Position numbers and translations under genes: made by a program
Origin: Spirosoma validum
Lineage (GTDB): Bacteria; Bacteroidota; Bacteroidia; Cytophagales; Spirosomataceae
Assembly: GCF_014699035.1 (NCBI RefSeq)
Contig: NZ_JACXAA010000001.1
Span: 930,001-994,000, forward strand
Reading direction: 5' to 3'
DNA length: 64,000 nucleotides
Notes under the pieces: model-generated
Seen by the model: only the letters and a program-made list of their open reading frames with translations
What the model was told of the DNA's origin: nothing
The model's database searches: none
In this document: positions 52,106 to 61,549 of the stretch, piece after piece
Layout of the letters: each line of letters starts with the position of its first letter
Position numbering within the stretch: the stretch's first letter is position 1

Positions 52106-52411
52106 TCAATTCAGGTGCATTTGCTTGGCTCCTGTAAGGTCCGCTTTTAGCTCCTCTATTCGAAGGCTCTGATCCTTAACTAATGTTTGATAACTTAGTA
52201 GTAGTTCGTGTTGCTGACGGATGTACTTCTCATTGCCGGCCCGCTCTTGCTGGTGATAACTGACTGCATCCCGGTACAGATCGCGCAGCTCAGTGTTACC
52301 GCTCAATAGCCTGACCTGCTTTCTGCGAAGTCGGGCAATCAAAACCAGCAGACCGGCAATAATAAAACTGAGCAGACCAATGATGAGCAGAAGTTGAGTT
52401 GTAGTATTCAT
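52106..52411 (-). CDS. Single-pass membrane coiled-coil protein, paralogue 1
   Basis: A 101-residue protein: one N-terminal membrane helix (LLLIIGLLSFIIAGLLVLIA), basic RLRRK, then coiled coil (SGNTELRDLYRDAVSYHQQE ... LRIEELKADLTGAKQMHLN). It is the same length and layout as the protein at 56639-56944, with matching blocks. The two flank the tape-measure gene on either side. Spanin-like or tail-associated membrane roles are conceivable. Confidence 0.7.
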   Translation of the reverse strand: MNTTTQLLLIIGLLSFIIAGLLVLIARLRRKQVRLLSGNTELRDLYRDAVSYHQQERAGNEKYIRQQHELLLSYQTLVKDQSLRIEELKADLTGAKQMHLN

Positions 52412-52897
52412 GGATAATACAGATTAGTAGGCTTTTGCAATTCTATACAACAAAGAACGTAAATTATTTACGTTCTCCCTGGATAATGCCTACATTCGTA
52501 GCAGGTTAAGGGTTAGAAATACGTTGATGGATTAAGCCAGGCGCAGCAAGTGTCTGGCTTTCTTGTATAGAATTATATAAATGCTTAATTAAGCAATGGC
52601 AACAAGAGCGGATAAAACCCGAAACTAGAAAGCGGGTATATGGGGCTTTTTTTTCGTTAGAGCCCAGACAATACATCATCGATCTAACTTGGGGGCTGAG
52701 GTTGTGGATCGAAGAAAATATAGGCATTGTGTCCTCTTTTTTCTATTCGATTTACAATGGTCAATTTCACCTCATTTTGTTCCGAAGTGAGACATTGATC
52801 CGCGGGTAGGACTACAAAAGGCGTCTAGTCACCGGTAAACCAAAAGCGGCTCTCACATCGCTGAAGAGCCGCCTTGGAGAACCCAATGTAATCGTTT
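52412..52897. other. Non-coding interval
   Basis: 486 bp between the coiled-coil gene and the tape-measure gene. It contains the tape-measure terminator (52841-52872) and an AT-rich remainder. A 73-codon minus-strand frame (52506-52727) has no coding character. Confidence 0.55.
52841..52872 (-). terminator. Terminator of the tape-measure gene
   Basis: Stem gcggctct (52846-52853) with agagccgc (52865-52872), followed on the minus strand by tttt. Confidence 0.7.
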
Positions 52898-55800
52898 CTA
52901 CACGTACTTAACGATCTGAATGTTGCCATTCTCGTCGGTGATGCGGAACCGTCCGTCGGGTAGCTGCTCTTTGCTAACACTGTTGCCTTTGCGGGTTTCA
53001 TCGAGCAGCGCCTGAACGTGTCCGTTTAGCTGCCGTACCTGGCTGTGCAGTTCTGTATCCACGTTGTTGGCCCGGGTCTCATTGATCTGATGGATCAACA
53101 ACAAATCCTCCTGCCGAACCGACTCCGGCAGGCTTACCCCCGTACCCGCTAGCAGATCCCCCCAGTCACTACTCCGAATGCCCCGCCCTAACTTATTGAT
53201 CCGGGACAGGAACGATTTGTTGGGTTGATACGACTCCTTACGGGTTACCCCTTCGCCAACCTGTAACCGGGCGTCGATCTCGTCAGCTTTGCGATTGCCT
53301 AGTATTGCCCGCTCCCGAGCCGTTTGGTGGGTCACCTCGTCGCCATCGTGGTATTTAGGTAGACTGGAGATTCTGGATATACTCAGGGCAACCGCGGCAA
53401 AGAGTGCAGCCACTTCAACACCCGCAGCTATAAGTCCCACAACCGGAATGCCCGCTTCAGATCGAAATATCTTTGCTATGGCCAAGGCTAGTTCCGAGGC
53501 TTGCAGGGCGGCATTGATAGTTAGTTGAATCTTCTGGGCAGCCCGTTGACTCTCAACTTCTTTTTGGCGCTGAGCCTGCAACGCACTGTACTCCTGCTGT
53601 TTAATGGACACACTATTGGCTAAGCCCTGCTTTTGCAGCTCTAACTCCGTATCAATCTCCCGCTGCTTGGCTTCAAGTTGCCGATCAATTGAGTCAATGT
53701 TGGCCTGATCGGTGGCTATTTTTTGATCCAGAATCGCCTGGGCGTTTTCAATCAGAGTATTGGTGGCCTGACCGACCTGCTTGGTCACGTAGTCGGTGAT
53801 GTCGTTACCCTGCTCGTCTTTGAAGGTCAAGCCGAATAATTCGAACAGGTTGGTAGGTCCCGTCTTGCCCTTTTTTTTGATACCGGCTAGCTGACCCTCT
53901 ATTTCCTGAATGGCTTCCCGGAATCCTGCCACCGCGTCTTTGTCAGCGAAGGGGTCCTTTTCGGCCAGCGCCAACACCTTATTGTAGTAGTCGAGCTTGA
54001 TTTGCAATAGTGCTGCCGCCTTGCGGTTCTCGTAATCGATCTCCGATTCGCCCGCCTGCCGGGTTATTTTTTTGGTTTCGTCGACTAGTTTGTTCCGCAG
54101 CTCCAGCTCCATGTCTCCCAGCTTCCTTAACCGGTCCATTTGATCCTTTTCCAGCTTATCGGTAAAGTCTGAATCGATCAGATCGGTTAACCGCTTGGTA
54201 TTGGTTGTGTAGAGGTCGGGCCGGGTGGCATCCCGCATCTGATCCAGTACGTCTTCGGTTCGTTTGGGTAGTTTGTAATTGAGGTCTTTAACTTTGGTGG
54301 TCTTACCCGTCTTGGTGTTCAGAACTTCATAACCGTTTCGCTCCTGACCCACGGCAATGAGATGAGCGCGGATCTGCTCGATTTCTTTCAAATCAAACGC
54401 CCGCTTTAGCTCCAGGTACTCCCGGCTGTTCTTATCTAGCTTATCCAGTCGCTGTTTGTCGAAATCATCCTGAAGCTTTTGCAGGTCCTCCTCCATTTTC
54501 TTACGCCCCTCAAGCAGACTTTTCCGGTTTTTCTCCGCTAAGGCCAGGGCTTTTTTCTCCTCCTCCGTTGAGCCCTCCCCCTGTAAGGATTGTAAAGTTT
54601 TCTTTCGCTCAGCATCGGCCTTGCCCAACCGGGCAAGCTCACTATCCGCTTTTGTTTTGGCTGTGGTAGCTGCCAGGATTCGCTTCCGACTCTGGGCGAA
54701 ATCTTCATTAATACCCGGTCGTTTGGTAGTGGTAGAGGCTTCCAGTTCCTGACGCAACTTCAGATGAGCCGCCTGCGCTTCTTTTAGCTGTTGAGCCTGT
54801 TGCTTGGCAATCGTTTCAGCCGCTTTGCGCTGGGCGGCGGGCAGTAGTTCTCCCTGTTTGGTATACAGATCAACCAGATCCTTTGTCTCCCCCGCTACCT
54901 GTTGCAAAGCCGCCTGTCGGATGCCAGCGATCTCCGCATTTCGTTTACGAATAACCTCATTGGCATCTGATTGCTGAGAGGCTGCTTTACCGGCAGTAAA
55001 CAAAGCGCCAATCAAACCGTCGGAATCGTTGCTCAAATAGCTATCAATAAATGTTCTCGCTACGGATTTGCTATTGGAGAGGTTTTGCAGAAACAGCGTG
55101 TAGCCCTGGGTCAACCGGCGCAGCAGCCCGTCCTGAGCTTGCCCTAATGACCGAAAGAATCCCGTTGTGGCCGAACCCGCCTTGTCCAGATCGGTGGCCA
55201 GGTTGTTGAGGTTGGTTCGCTGCTGCTGGTAGGCAATGTCGGTGCCGGTCAGATCTTTGGTGAGTCCGGCAATTTCGTTGCGGGTATCCAGCACCCGGCG
55301 GGCAACCAGAATGTTTTCAGTGCCGAATACTTTGGTTAGCTCAGTGGTCGTGTTGTACTTCTTAGCCGCATTCTCCAGAGCCTTGTCCAGACCCACCACC
55401 GAAGGACGCAGGTTTTTATCCGTATCGGTTTCGAGTTTGAGCAGCACGTTCCGTAGACCTGTCCCCGCTTCGGCTCCTTTGATCATTACCCCCGCCAGGG
55501 ACTGAATTAACGCGTTACCCTGCTCAAAGCTGAGTCCTGCGGCTTTCATGGCCGTACCCGAGTTCTGAAGAGCCTGAGTGGTGTCGTTGATCTCCGAAGC
55601 GCCTTTCAGAGCGCCCGCAGCCAGTACGTTGACAAACCGGCTGGCCTGGTCAGCTCCCTCCCCAAACTGGTTCAGTGCTCCCAGCGTTGCCTGGGCCGCT
55701 TCGGGTAAGCTGATGGAGCCCGCCTGCGCCAGGGCGACAACTTCCTTAGTGGTATCGGCTAGTGCCTGCTTATTGGCCAGTAGTTCGGGTTGAATCGATC

Positions 55801-56485
55801 CAACAGCTTTGAAGGTATCCAGAATGGTTGAGGCTACAATACCTGTATCAGCTTCGAGGGCCTGGGCCTGCTGATCTAAAAACGCCAGCGCTTTTCCCGT
55901 TGCCCCGGTCAGGGCGGAAAGCTCGGAGAGCTTGCGGCCGTACTCGGCGGAATCGGTTACCGCCCGTCGGATCACCTCCGCCCCCCCTAGCGCCAGTCCC
56001 GCCCCCGAGGCCAGAGAACCAATGGTTCCACCAATATCGATCTTACCCAGAATGCCGCCTTTTTCGCCGTTACCGTTCCGCTTCTTGCTAAGCTTATCGA
56101 TCTGATCATTGGCTTTGTCAATCTGTTTGGTCAGCAAATCAATCTCTTTGCGTAGCTGCTTGATTTGCTCCTGACTTTTTTTCAGATCCAGCGGGGTACT
56201 GGCTTTCTGCTGAGCCATTGCCGCCTTGACGTATTCGGCGGCTAGTCGTTTGACTTCCCCTTGCAGGTTCTTCTCCGCCTGAGCTACCTGCCCTATTGCC
56301 CTCATGCCTGCCCGAAGCTGATTGTTGTACTTCAGGGCATCGTTGGCCTGCTGTTTGAAGGGGTTTTGCTGAGCGGACTTTTTAGTCGCTTCGTTCAGGT
56401 TGTCATACCCGTCAATCATTCTGGCCAGTCCGGAGTCAACTCCCGAGACGTCTAAACTGAAGCTATCGATAATTACATCTGCCAC
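52898..56485 (-). CDS. Phage tail tape-measure protein
   Basis: A 1195-residue protein. The N-terminal third matches the TP901-type tape-measure core: AVTDSAEYGRKLSELSALTG, ADTGIVASTILDTFKAVG, then the GTGLRNVLLKL stretch. The long middle is coiled coil with dense Lys/Glu, and a hydrophobic patch near the C-terminus (GIPVVGLIAAGVEVAALFAA) resembles the membrane-insertion helices of such proteins. It sets tail length and guides DNA entry in phage tails. No tail tube, sheath, baseplate or capsid gene is present in the window, which is unusual. Confidence 0.9.
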   Translation of the reverse strand: MADVIIDSFSLDVSGVDSGLARMIDGYDNLNEATKKSAQQNPFKQQANDALKYNNQLRAGMRAIGQVAQAEKNLQGEVKRLAAEYVKAAMAQQKASTPLDLKKSQEQIKQLRKEIDLLTKQIDKANDQIDKLSKKRNGNGEKGGILGKIDIGGTIGSLASGAGLALGGAEVIRRAVTDSAEYGRKLSELSALTGATGKALAFLDQQAQALEADTGIVASTILDTFKAVGSIQPELLANKQALADTTKEVVALAQAGSISLPEAAQATLGALNQFGEGADQASRFVNVLAAGALKGASEINDTTQALQNSGTAMKAAGLSFEQGNALIQSLAGVMIKGAEAGTGLRNVLLKLETDTDKNLRPSVVGLDKALENAAKKYNTTTELTKVFGTENILVARRVLDTRNEIAGLTKDLTGTDIAYQQQRTNLNNLATDLDKAGSATTGFFRSLGQAQDGLLRRLTQGYTLFLQNLSNSKSVARTFIDSYLSNDSDGLIGALFTAGKAASQQSDANEVIRKRNAEIAGIRQAALQQVAGETKDLVDLYTKQGELLPAAQRKAAETIAKQQAQQLKEAQAAHLKLRQELEASTTTKRPGINEDFAQSRKRILAATTAKTKADSELARLGKADAERKKTLQSLQGEGSTEEEKKALALAEKNRKSLLEGRKKMEEDLQKLQDDFDKQRLDKLDKNSREYLELKRAFDLKEIEQIRAHLIAVGQERNGYEVLNTKTGKTTKVKDLNYKLPKRTEDVLDQMRDATRPDLYTTNTKRLTDLIDSDFTDKLEKDQMDRLRKLGDMELELRNKLVDETKKITRQAGESEIDYENRKAAALLQIKLDYYNKVLALAEKDPFADKDAVAGFREAIQEIEGQLAGIKKKGKTGPTNLFELFGLTFKDEQGNDITDYVTKQVGQATNTLIENAQAILDQKIATDQANIDSIDRQLEAKQREIDTELELQKQGLANSVSIKQQEYSALQAQRQKEVESQRAAQKIQLTINAALQASELALAIAKIFRSEAGIPVVGLIAAGVEVAALFAAVALSISRISSLPKYHDGDEVTHQTARERAILGNRKADEIDARLQVGEGVTRKESYQPNKSFLSRINKLGRGIRSSDWGDLLAGTGVSLPESVRQEDLLLIHQINETRANNVDTELHSQVRQLNGHVQALLDETRKGNSVSKEQLPDGRFRITDENGNIQIVKYV

Positions 56486-56638
56486 GTCTTTTACCGTTTA
56501 AATGTTAAGTTTTCTACAAGTTAGGGTGTTGTAACCCTACTTAAATATACACCTTTTCAATCTGCAATTCAATTCATAATCCTTTGATAATTAGATATTT
56601 ATGTCAATTTTCCCAGACACCAATTAACCTGTCGCCGT

Positions 56639-56944
56639 CTAGTTAGAGTGCAGCCGCTTGGCGGCACCCAGACTAGCCGTTAGCTCGGCAATGCGGGCGT
56701 TTTTTTCGCCAATGGTATCCTGACTGGCTAGGATGAGCTGATACTGTTCATACTGATGCAGTTGGGAGTCCTGATAGGTTAGCTGCTGCGTTTTGACCGT
56801 TGTGCGGTACAGATCGAGCAGTTCCTCGTTCCCTTTGCGTAAGAGGGTCACCGTTTGGCGGAGCCTGACTATCCAGATCGAAAGCACCAGCAGGGCAGTC
56901 GTCAGGACAATGCCTAGTGGTAGGGTTAATTGTTCCATATGCAT
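56639..56944 (-). CDS. Single-pass membrane coiled-coil protein, paralogue 2
   Basis: A 101-residue protein (alternative start 6 bp later at MEQL). Membrane helix LGIVLTTALLVLSIWIV, basic RLRQ, then coiled coil ELLDLYRTTVKTQQ and NARIAELTASLGAAKRLHSN. It aligns with the protein at 52106-52411 over its length (GNTELRDLYRD versus GNEELLDLYRT; AKQMHLN versus AKRLHSN). It lies between the tape-measure gene and the HTH gene. Confidence 0.7.
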   Translation of the reverse strand: MHMEQLTLPLGIVLTTALLVLSIWIVRLRQTVTLLRKGNEELLDLYRTTVKTQQLTYQDSQLHQYEQYQLILASQDTIGEKNARIAELTASLGAAKRLHSN

Positions 56945-56953
56945 GGGATAGGG

Positions 56954-57631
56954 CTAGGAATTTTCAAGATGCTCAGGGGGCAGGCTTGTGGTTTGCAGGC
57001 CCTGCAGGACCAGCTTGGTAATTTCCTGCTGGACCGTCTGGGGTAACATGCCGAAGGTGATCTGATCGATCTTGACATTGTTGTTGATCTGGATGTAGTT
57101 GCTGGTTTGCTTTGGGGCGGGGGACGATTGCGGATCGGACAGACCGCCTACCGCATCCAGATACAGCCGGGCGGCTTTGACGTCACCACTCATAGCTAGC
57201 TTAAACAGTTGAATAACCACCTGGGTGGAGAGCATTCGGAGTCCCTGCAACTGCTCCTGATAAACGTCCGATAAATGAAAGTCCCTGAGGTGCTTGCGGA
57301 TGGTCAGCCGAGATATGCCCGTTTCCTGACTTAATTTATTAATGGTCGGCATGCGGTTTTTCTCGGAGATAAGCCGGTGAATCGCACTGGTCAACTGCCG
57401 ATGGTTGACCTCCCAGGTTTGATTGCGGATTTCCTGCTTCCGCTCTTCGGTCTGAAAGGGGCTGTCCAGCATCAGCTCGATCAGGGCCTCATTGCGCTCA
57501 CCTTGCTGCTGGGGGGTAGCGTCTTGGGGTAGTTCGGGATGCAAGGCAAACACCCGATCGGCGTATTCTTTCTGGTTCTGACAACCGGCCAATTCTGGAT
57601 ACTTTTGGATACTTTTTTGGATTGGGTTCAT
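56954..57631 (-). CDS. Phage-type HTH protein, possible terminase small subunit
   Basis: A 225-residue protein. NRMPTINKLSQETGISRLTI then RKHLRDFHLSDVY is a helix-turn-helix, and QLFKLAMSGDVKAARLYLDA resembles the post-HTH helix of small terminase and phBC6A51-type proteins. A C-terminal coiled or disordered stretch follows. No large terminase gene lies nearby, so packaging is not supported. It could instead be a regulator. Confidence 0.55.
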   Translation of the reverse strand: MNPIQKSIQKYPELAGCQNQKEYADRVFALHPELPQDATPQQQGERNEALIELMLDSPFQTEERKQEIRNQTWEVNHRQLTSAIHRLISEKNRMPTINKLSQETGISRLTIRKHLRDFHLSDVYQEQLQGLRMLSTQVVIQLFKLAMSGDVKAARLYLDAVGGLSDPQSSPAPKQTSNYIQINNNVKIDQITFGMLPQTVQQEITKLVLQGLQTTSLPPEHLENS

Positions 57632-57642
57632 GGCTTGTTGGG

Positions 57643-57876
57643 TTAGATGCGACGCAAAGGAGACTCGCCGGTTTGGTTGATGTGGGCACTGATGCAGTCG
57701 AGTACCTGATCATCTTTCATCATAGATTCGGTGGAGCTGTAGCCCAGACATTCAGCGACGCTGGCGGCATCAAAGAGAATCTCACCGGTTTTGCGGTCGC
57801 GCAGAATCTTAACGGGTGTGCCCTCGAAATAGGACAGGTAGTACTCGTAGGTATCGTCGTAATGGGTACGTATCAT
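57643..57876 (-). CDS. Short Bro-N-like protein
   Basis: A 77-residue protein. PVKILRDRKTGEILFDAASV then AECLGYSSTESMMKDDQVLD is the N-terminal half of a BRO/antirepressor domain, present without its C-terminal part. The start overlaps the stop of the primase-like gene by 4 bp, so the two are translationally coupled. It may modulate the element's repressor or replication. Confidence 0.65.
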   Translation of the reverse strand: MIRTHYDDTYEYYLSYFEGTPVKILRDRKTGEILFDAASVAECLGYSSTESMMKDDQVLDCISAHINQTGESPLRRI

Positions 57877-59426
57877 GATTGTTGTTTGGAATTGAGTGAG
57901 GCTAAGCCCAGTTTACTAAAAGGCGATTCTTTGCTACGCTGCCATTCGAAAAAGCTTTGTTTGTCTATTACTTTTATTTCCCGGATTAACGGAATGGTAC
58001 CGGCGGGGCTGGGTTCGTCTATTTCAGGTGGGTAGCTGTCACAAGACTCAACCGTTAAGCGTTCAATTTGCGATTCAGCAGGTTTGAGAATAGAGCCGGG
58101 CGTTGCGGCCCAGTCATCCAGGTTGTCGACTATAAAATTCGGATCGCTTTCAATTTCTACAGGTAGAACGGCATACAATATACGTCGGCACTGCTCGTCA
58201 GCATCGAAGGCAAGTGGAGCCGAAGGAAACGCGATGCGTGTCTTGATTTGCTCATTTCGCTTGTTGTCTGGAATGACTACGTATTCTGCAAACTCAGCTG
58301 ACTTGTCTGACTTCCAATCATCCGTGCTTGACTGCTCAAAAATAAGTTCGTCAGGCTCCTTCGGCGAGTTAATATTGAACCACTGTTCAAATGTGTTTTC
58401 GGCGTCTGGAAAGTTACTGCTAGCTGCTAAAGTGCATATAGGGGGTTTGGCAGTAGCAGTAACTTTTCCGGCATCAAAGGAGCGGTTTTGCGGGTAGTTG
58501 TCACGCTCGTATTTGGCCTCTGGATAGACGGGGGTTGCCATACCGTAGCGCAGCCCGTCCCGAATGGTTTTCTGGGATTTAGCGAACATTGGCCACTCAC
58601 TCACTACAGTTTCCAAGGCATAAATCGCCGTCTGTTCATCCAGTCGATTAGCGGCCACAAAACCGCCCGCTAGCTTAGCCGCTTTCAATAACCGACTGTG
58701 GCGCTCACCCTCACCTGCTAGCTCCGTATAGCGAACAAGCCGGTGTAAGAGCTGGGTATCATCCTGAGTCGAATCAGGTGTGTACTTTGCTGGAGAAGGC
58801 TTTGGGGGTGGCGGGGTGTAGGTTCCAGTCATGACCTTGGCGTTATCATTGAGATAGGGCTCTTCGTCACAAGAGACAAAGCGCAGGTGGGTCGGATTAC
58901 CGCCTTTGGTTGGATCAAGCTTGATCCCCAGTTTATCCTGGAATAGCTTTTGTAAATACCGAAAATGTGCTTCCAGCGTTTCGGGGGTCTGGTCATCAGG
59001 CAAACGAACAACAAACCAGAGTCCACCCCGGACCGAGTAGGCGCAAATCAGAATAAACGGCAGGCGTGTCAAATGCTTTTTCAGCTCGGCCATATCAACC
59101 CCCGGGTTATCCTTCTGGTCAACATCGCCCATCATCACCGGCCACTGCTGCAGTATCTTTTCAGCAAACGTGGTGTCCTTTTTACGGTGTTTCAGCAAAG
59201 CGACCGGCGTAAAGGCCGACAGGTGTTTTTTCATGTCATCCTGTTTGGTCTTGTCCGTCTCGGCACGAATGTCCTCAATGGGCGCCTGATAATACCGAGT
59301 GGTCGCCATCCGCCGGAGTGTGGTCCGCTGGGAAGGGATTGTGGCGAACGTGTTGCGCTGGTGGTCGAATTCAAAAAAGCTGACGGGTGTGTCTAACAGG
59401 GTTGGTCGAAAGATTTGATTATCCAT
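57873..59426 (-). CDS. BT4734-type primase-like replication protein
   Basis: A 517-residue protein. The N-terminal 230 residues are the BT4734-like/VirE N-terminal domain (MGDVDQKDNPGVDMAELKKH, FILICAYSVRGGLWFVVRLP, THLRFVSCDEEPYLN), related to archaeo-eukaryotic primases. The C-terminal half is unrecognised. Residues about 321-339 are encoded by an in-frame palindrome (58410-58466, reading KVTATAKPPICTLAASSNF), whose near-copy lies just upstream of this gene. It follows a RepA-like ATPase and probably starts element replication. Confidence 0.8.
   Translation of the reverse strand: MDNQIFRPTLLDTPVSFFEFDHQRNTFATIPSQRTTLRRMATTRYYQAPIEDIRAETDKTKQDDMKKHLSAFTPVALLKHRKKDTTFAEKILQQWPVMMGDVDQKDNPGVDMAELKKHLTRLPFILICAYSVRGGLWFVVRLPDDQTPETLEAHFRYLQKLFQDKLGIKLDPTKGGNPTHLRFVSCDEEPYLNDNAKVMTGTYTPPPPKPSPAKYTPDSTQDDTQLLHRLVRYTELAGEGERHSRLLKAAKLAGGFVAANRLDEQTAIYALETVVSEWPMFAKSQKTIRDGLRYGMATPVYPEAKYERDNYPQNRSFDAGKVTATAKPPICTLAASSNFPDAENTFEQWFNINSPKEPDELIFEQSSTDDWKSDKSAEFAEYVVIPDNKRNEQIKTRIAFPSAPLAFDADEQCRRILYAVLPVEIESDPNFIVDNLDDWAATPGSILKPAESQIERLTVESCDSYPPEIDEPSPAGTIPLIREIKVIDKQSFFEWQRSKESPFSKLGLASLNSKQQS
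58410..58466. repeat. 57-bp palindrome, intragenic copy
   Basis: Arms aaagttactgcta and tagcagtaacttt face each other around a centre ending gggggtttgg. The 57 bp equals 19 codons, so it adds 19 residues without frameshift. It matches 59473-59529 at 52 of 57 positions. Confidence 0.75.
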
Positions 59427-59472
59427 ACTGCTAACTGCTAAAGTGGGTGCTAATTTGATTTTGGCAGTATCA

Positions 59473-59529
59473 AAAGTTACTGCTAGCTGCTAACTGCCAT
59501 ATAAGGGGTTTGGCAGTAGCAGTAACTTT
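59473..59529. repeat. 57-bp palindrome, intergenic copy
   Basis: It lies between the RepA-like gene (its stop codon overlaps the end by one base) and the primase-like gene start. A weaker related hairpin, atactgc/gcagtat, is at 59425-59431 and 59464-59470. Such structures next to rep genes could be replication-origin hairpins or operator sites, or simply mobile palindromes. Confidence 0.75.
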
Positions 59530-60776
59530 CAGTCGGTTTCTTCCTCGATTACTTCGAGCCGGTAATACTGCTGCCTGCCGTCCCGATATTCGCCTAATCG
59601 AACCGATCGCCCCTGGTCGTCGGTCATGTACGGCTGCTCTTCGATGACCTGTTTTAGTCGTTCCCGAATCAGGGCGTTACTGGCTTCAAATTCTGATTCG
59701 AGCACCTTAAACACCTCCCCTTTGGTCAGTGGACCATCGGCCAGTAGGTTCATCAAGCGGTCAGCAACGGTTTCAGCGTCTGCCTTATGTTTGCGGTAGT
59801 TGATGTGGCTGGCAATGGCATCTGCACCAGCGAGAACCAAACCGTTGCTGTCCTTGCAGAATTGCAGATACAACGGATCGGGTCGTTTGCCCCGGCGCAG
59901 TTTGAGATAGCGTAGTTTGATCAGTTCGGTATCGTTGCCATTGGCGTCTTTTTCCAGACCGATCTGTAAAACGGTACTGGCTTTATTGGCGGCTTCGGTG
60001 CCCGCATGTCCCCGGGCTTTTTCGGTACCGGGATTCTGGTGGATCACCAGCAGAAAAGTGGCATTGTAGTTGTCGCAGAGGTTACCCAGGAAATCGAACA
60101 GTTTCATGGATTCCTTCGGGTCGTTAAAATCGCCGATGGCATCAGTCACTACATCGATCAGGCAGAATAAATGTAGGGTGGTCTGCTCGCGAACGTGATG
60201 TATAAACGTTTCGATAGCTTTAAACCGGTTGCGCCGTTCTTCACCCTTGATGGAGGTGAAGCGAAACTGATCCGGAGTATCGTTGAGCAGGTAACCCGCC
60301 CGTAGCTTGATCCCCTGGATAGCGAAAGGAAGCTCTTCGGTCAGGTTGCGTTCGGTGTCGACGTAACAGATACAGAATCGCTCAAGTGATGCCCGCTTGA
60401 AGCCCAGAAACTGGGGATCGTTGCCTTCATTGATCGTGAGCATGAGCGCTGCCAGTAACTCAGCCAGGCGGGATTTATGCGAGCCAAAAGCGCCCTGAAT
60501 AATATTGACTGTGCCTCGACCAACAACCCCCGTTTCGTCACGACTAATCAAGGGGGGACTAAACACAACGGGCTGAGTAGCTGAAACAGCAATGAACTTT
60601 TCTTTATCCAGCAGGCGGGTTAGCATGGCCTGCTGCGGGTCTGCTTTGGTATTGGCCGAATCGGCTTTTTGCTCTTCAGCCGAAAAATCGTAGTCGGCAA
60701 AGTCGTTTAACTCTTCGTCCGACTTATTGAAAAATGGCGGCACATACGTATCTTTGTCCTGGTTAGTAGCTGTCAT
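59529..60776 (-). CDS. RepA-like AAA ATPase (helicase loader type)
   Basis: About 415 residues from the ATG at 60776; a GTG at 60794 is possible. Walker A GAFGSHKSR, Walker B region FCLIDVVTDA and LLVIHQNPG fit the AAA_25/RepA-like hexameric helicase group of plasmids and phages. The C-terminal part carries a winged helix (LLADGPLTKGEVFKVLESEF). It would act with the following primase-like protein in replication of the element. Confidence 0.85.
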   Translation of the reverse strand: MTATNQDKDTYVPPFFNKSDEELNDFADYDFSAEEQKADSANTKADPQQAMLTRLLDKEKFIAVSATQPVVFSPPLISRDETGVVGRGTVNIIQGAFGSHKSRLAELLAALMLTINEGNDPQFLGFKRASLERFCICYVDTERNLTEELPFAIQGIKLRAGYLLNDTPDQFRFTSIKGEERRNRFKAIETFIHHVREQTTLHLFCLIDVVTDAIGDFNDPKESMKLFDFLGNLCDNYNATFLLVIHQNPGTEKARGHAGTEAANKASTVLQIGLEKDANGNDTELIKLRYLKLRRGKRPDPLYLQFCKDSNGLVLAGADAIASHINYRKHKADAETVADRLMNLLADGPLTKGEVFKVLESEFEASNALIRERLKQVIEEQPYMTDDQGRSVRLGEYRDGRQQYYRLEVIEEETD

Positions 60777-60833
60777 TATAACAAGATTTTTCACCGCCTT
60801 CGGCTTGCCCCCGTTGGCGGTTTTGTTTTAGGA

Positions 60834-61253
60834 TTAAGCGAACGGGGGAGTAAGAAATTGGGCGGTAAACCAGTCAGCGAAGGAGTCAAAATCATGTGCT
60901 ACGAACACGGCAGCGCCAGCGCTTTCCAGTTCAGCAATGGCTTTCTTCTGGTCAGGGCTTAGTGTGTCGCGACCAACTTTTACCTCGACAAAGCATGCTC
61001 GGGATTCTACTACGGCTAAGATGTCCGGAAGACCCGTGCGCTGCTGGCTGGGTACGAACTTCTTTAGATCCTCACGGAAGGTGCCGGTTGAGGATAGCCG
61101 GGTGGCGAAGTGGCCCCGGTTGCGGATGTGGGTAATAATCCGACGGGTTAAGGCATTTGCCGATTCAGTTTTTGGCCCTTTCTTTCTGGGCTTACGGGCA
61201 GTCTGCTCGCCGATGAAGTTCTGGAGTTGGCGGAAGGCGGGTTGCTGGCTCAT
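60834..61253 (-). CDS. VRR-NUC-domain nuclease
   Basis: A 139-residue protein. GLPDILAVVESRACFVEVK is the PD-(D/E)xK core (PD, E-x-K) and LSPDQKKAIAELESAGA the VRR-NUC end. These are phage and repair nucleases acting on branched DNA, such as Holliday junction-like structures. The start overlaps the excisionase-like gene end by 4 bp. Confidence 0.85.
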   Translation of the reverse strand: MSQQPAFRQLQNFIGEQTARKPRKKGPKTESANALTRRIITHIRNRGHFATRLSSTGTFREDLKKFVPSQQRTGLPDILAVVESRACFVEVKVGRDTLSPDQKKAIAELESAGAAVFVAHDFDSFADWFTAQFLTPPFA

Positions 61254-61549
61254 GCATTCACCTCCCCTTTCTGTTCACGGTTACCTTCTTCCAACCAGGC
61301 TAGAAGTTCAGACCGGCGGAACGTTAAACGGTTGCCTCGCTTTTTGTGAGGAATTGCCCGCTTAGATACCAGTGTGTAAATACGAGCTTGCGACAGACGG
61401 GTAAGCTGAGCGGCTAACGCAATTCCCCCAACTTCATCAACTGGCTCTTTGGATGTGTTGTCCAGCAGGGCGGTTAAGTAGTCGACCTTGCGACCTAGTT
61501 CATATACGAACTCTGGGAGCTGGTCAAATGTAATAGTTTGCTTCTGCAT
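61250..61549 (-). CDS. Excisionase-like helix-turn-helix protein
   Basis: A 99-residue protein. The C-terminal half carries the MerR-like HTH_17 pattern found in excisionases (LTRLSQARIYTLVSKRAIPH then KKRGNRLTFRRSELLAWLEE). The N-terminal half is helical. Adjacent to the integrase side of the element, it likely controls excision or rep expression. Confidence 0.82.
   Translation of the reverse strand: MQKQTITFDQLPEFVYELGRKVDYLTALLDNTSKEPVDEVGGIALAAQLTRLSQARIYTLVSKRAIPHKKRGNRLTFRRSELLAWLEEGNREQKGEVNA

Noticed and set aside
52506..52727. 73-codon minus-strand open frame
   Set aside because: No ribosome site, no domain, low-complexity AT-rich context.
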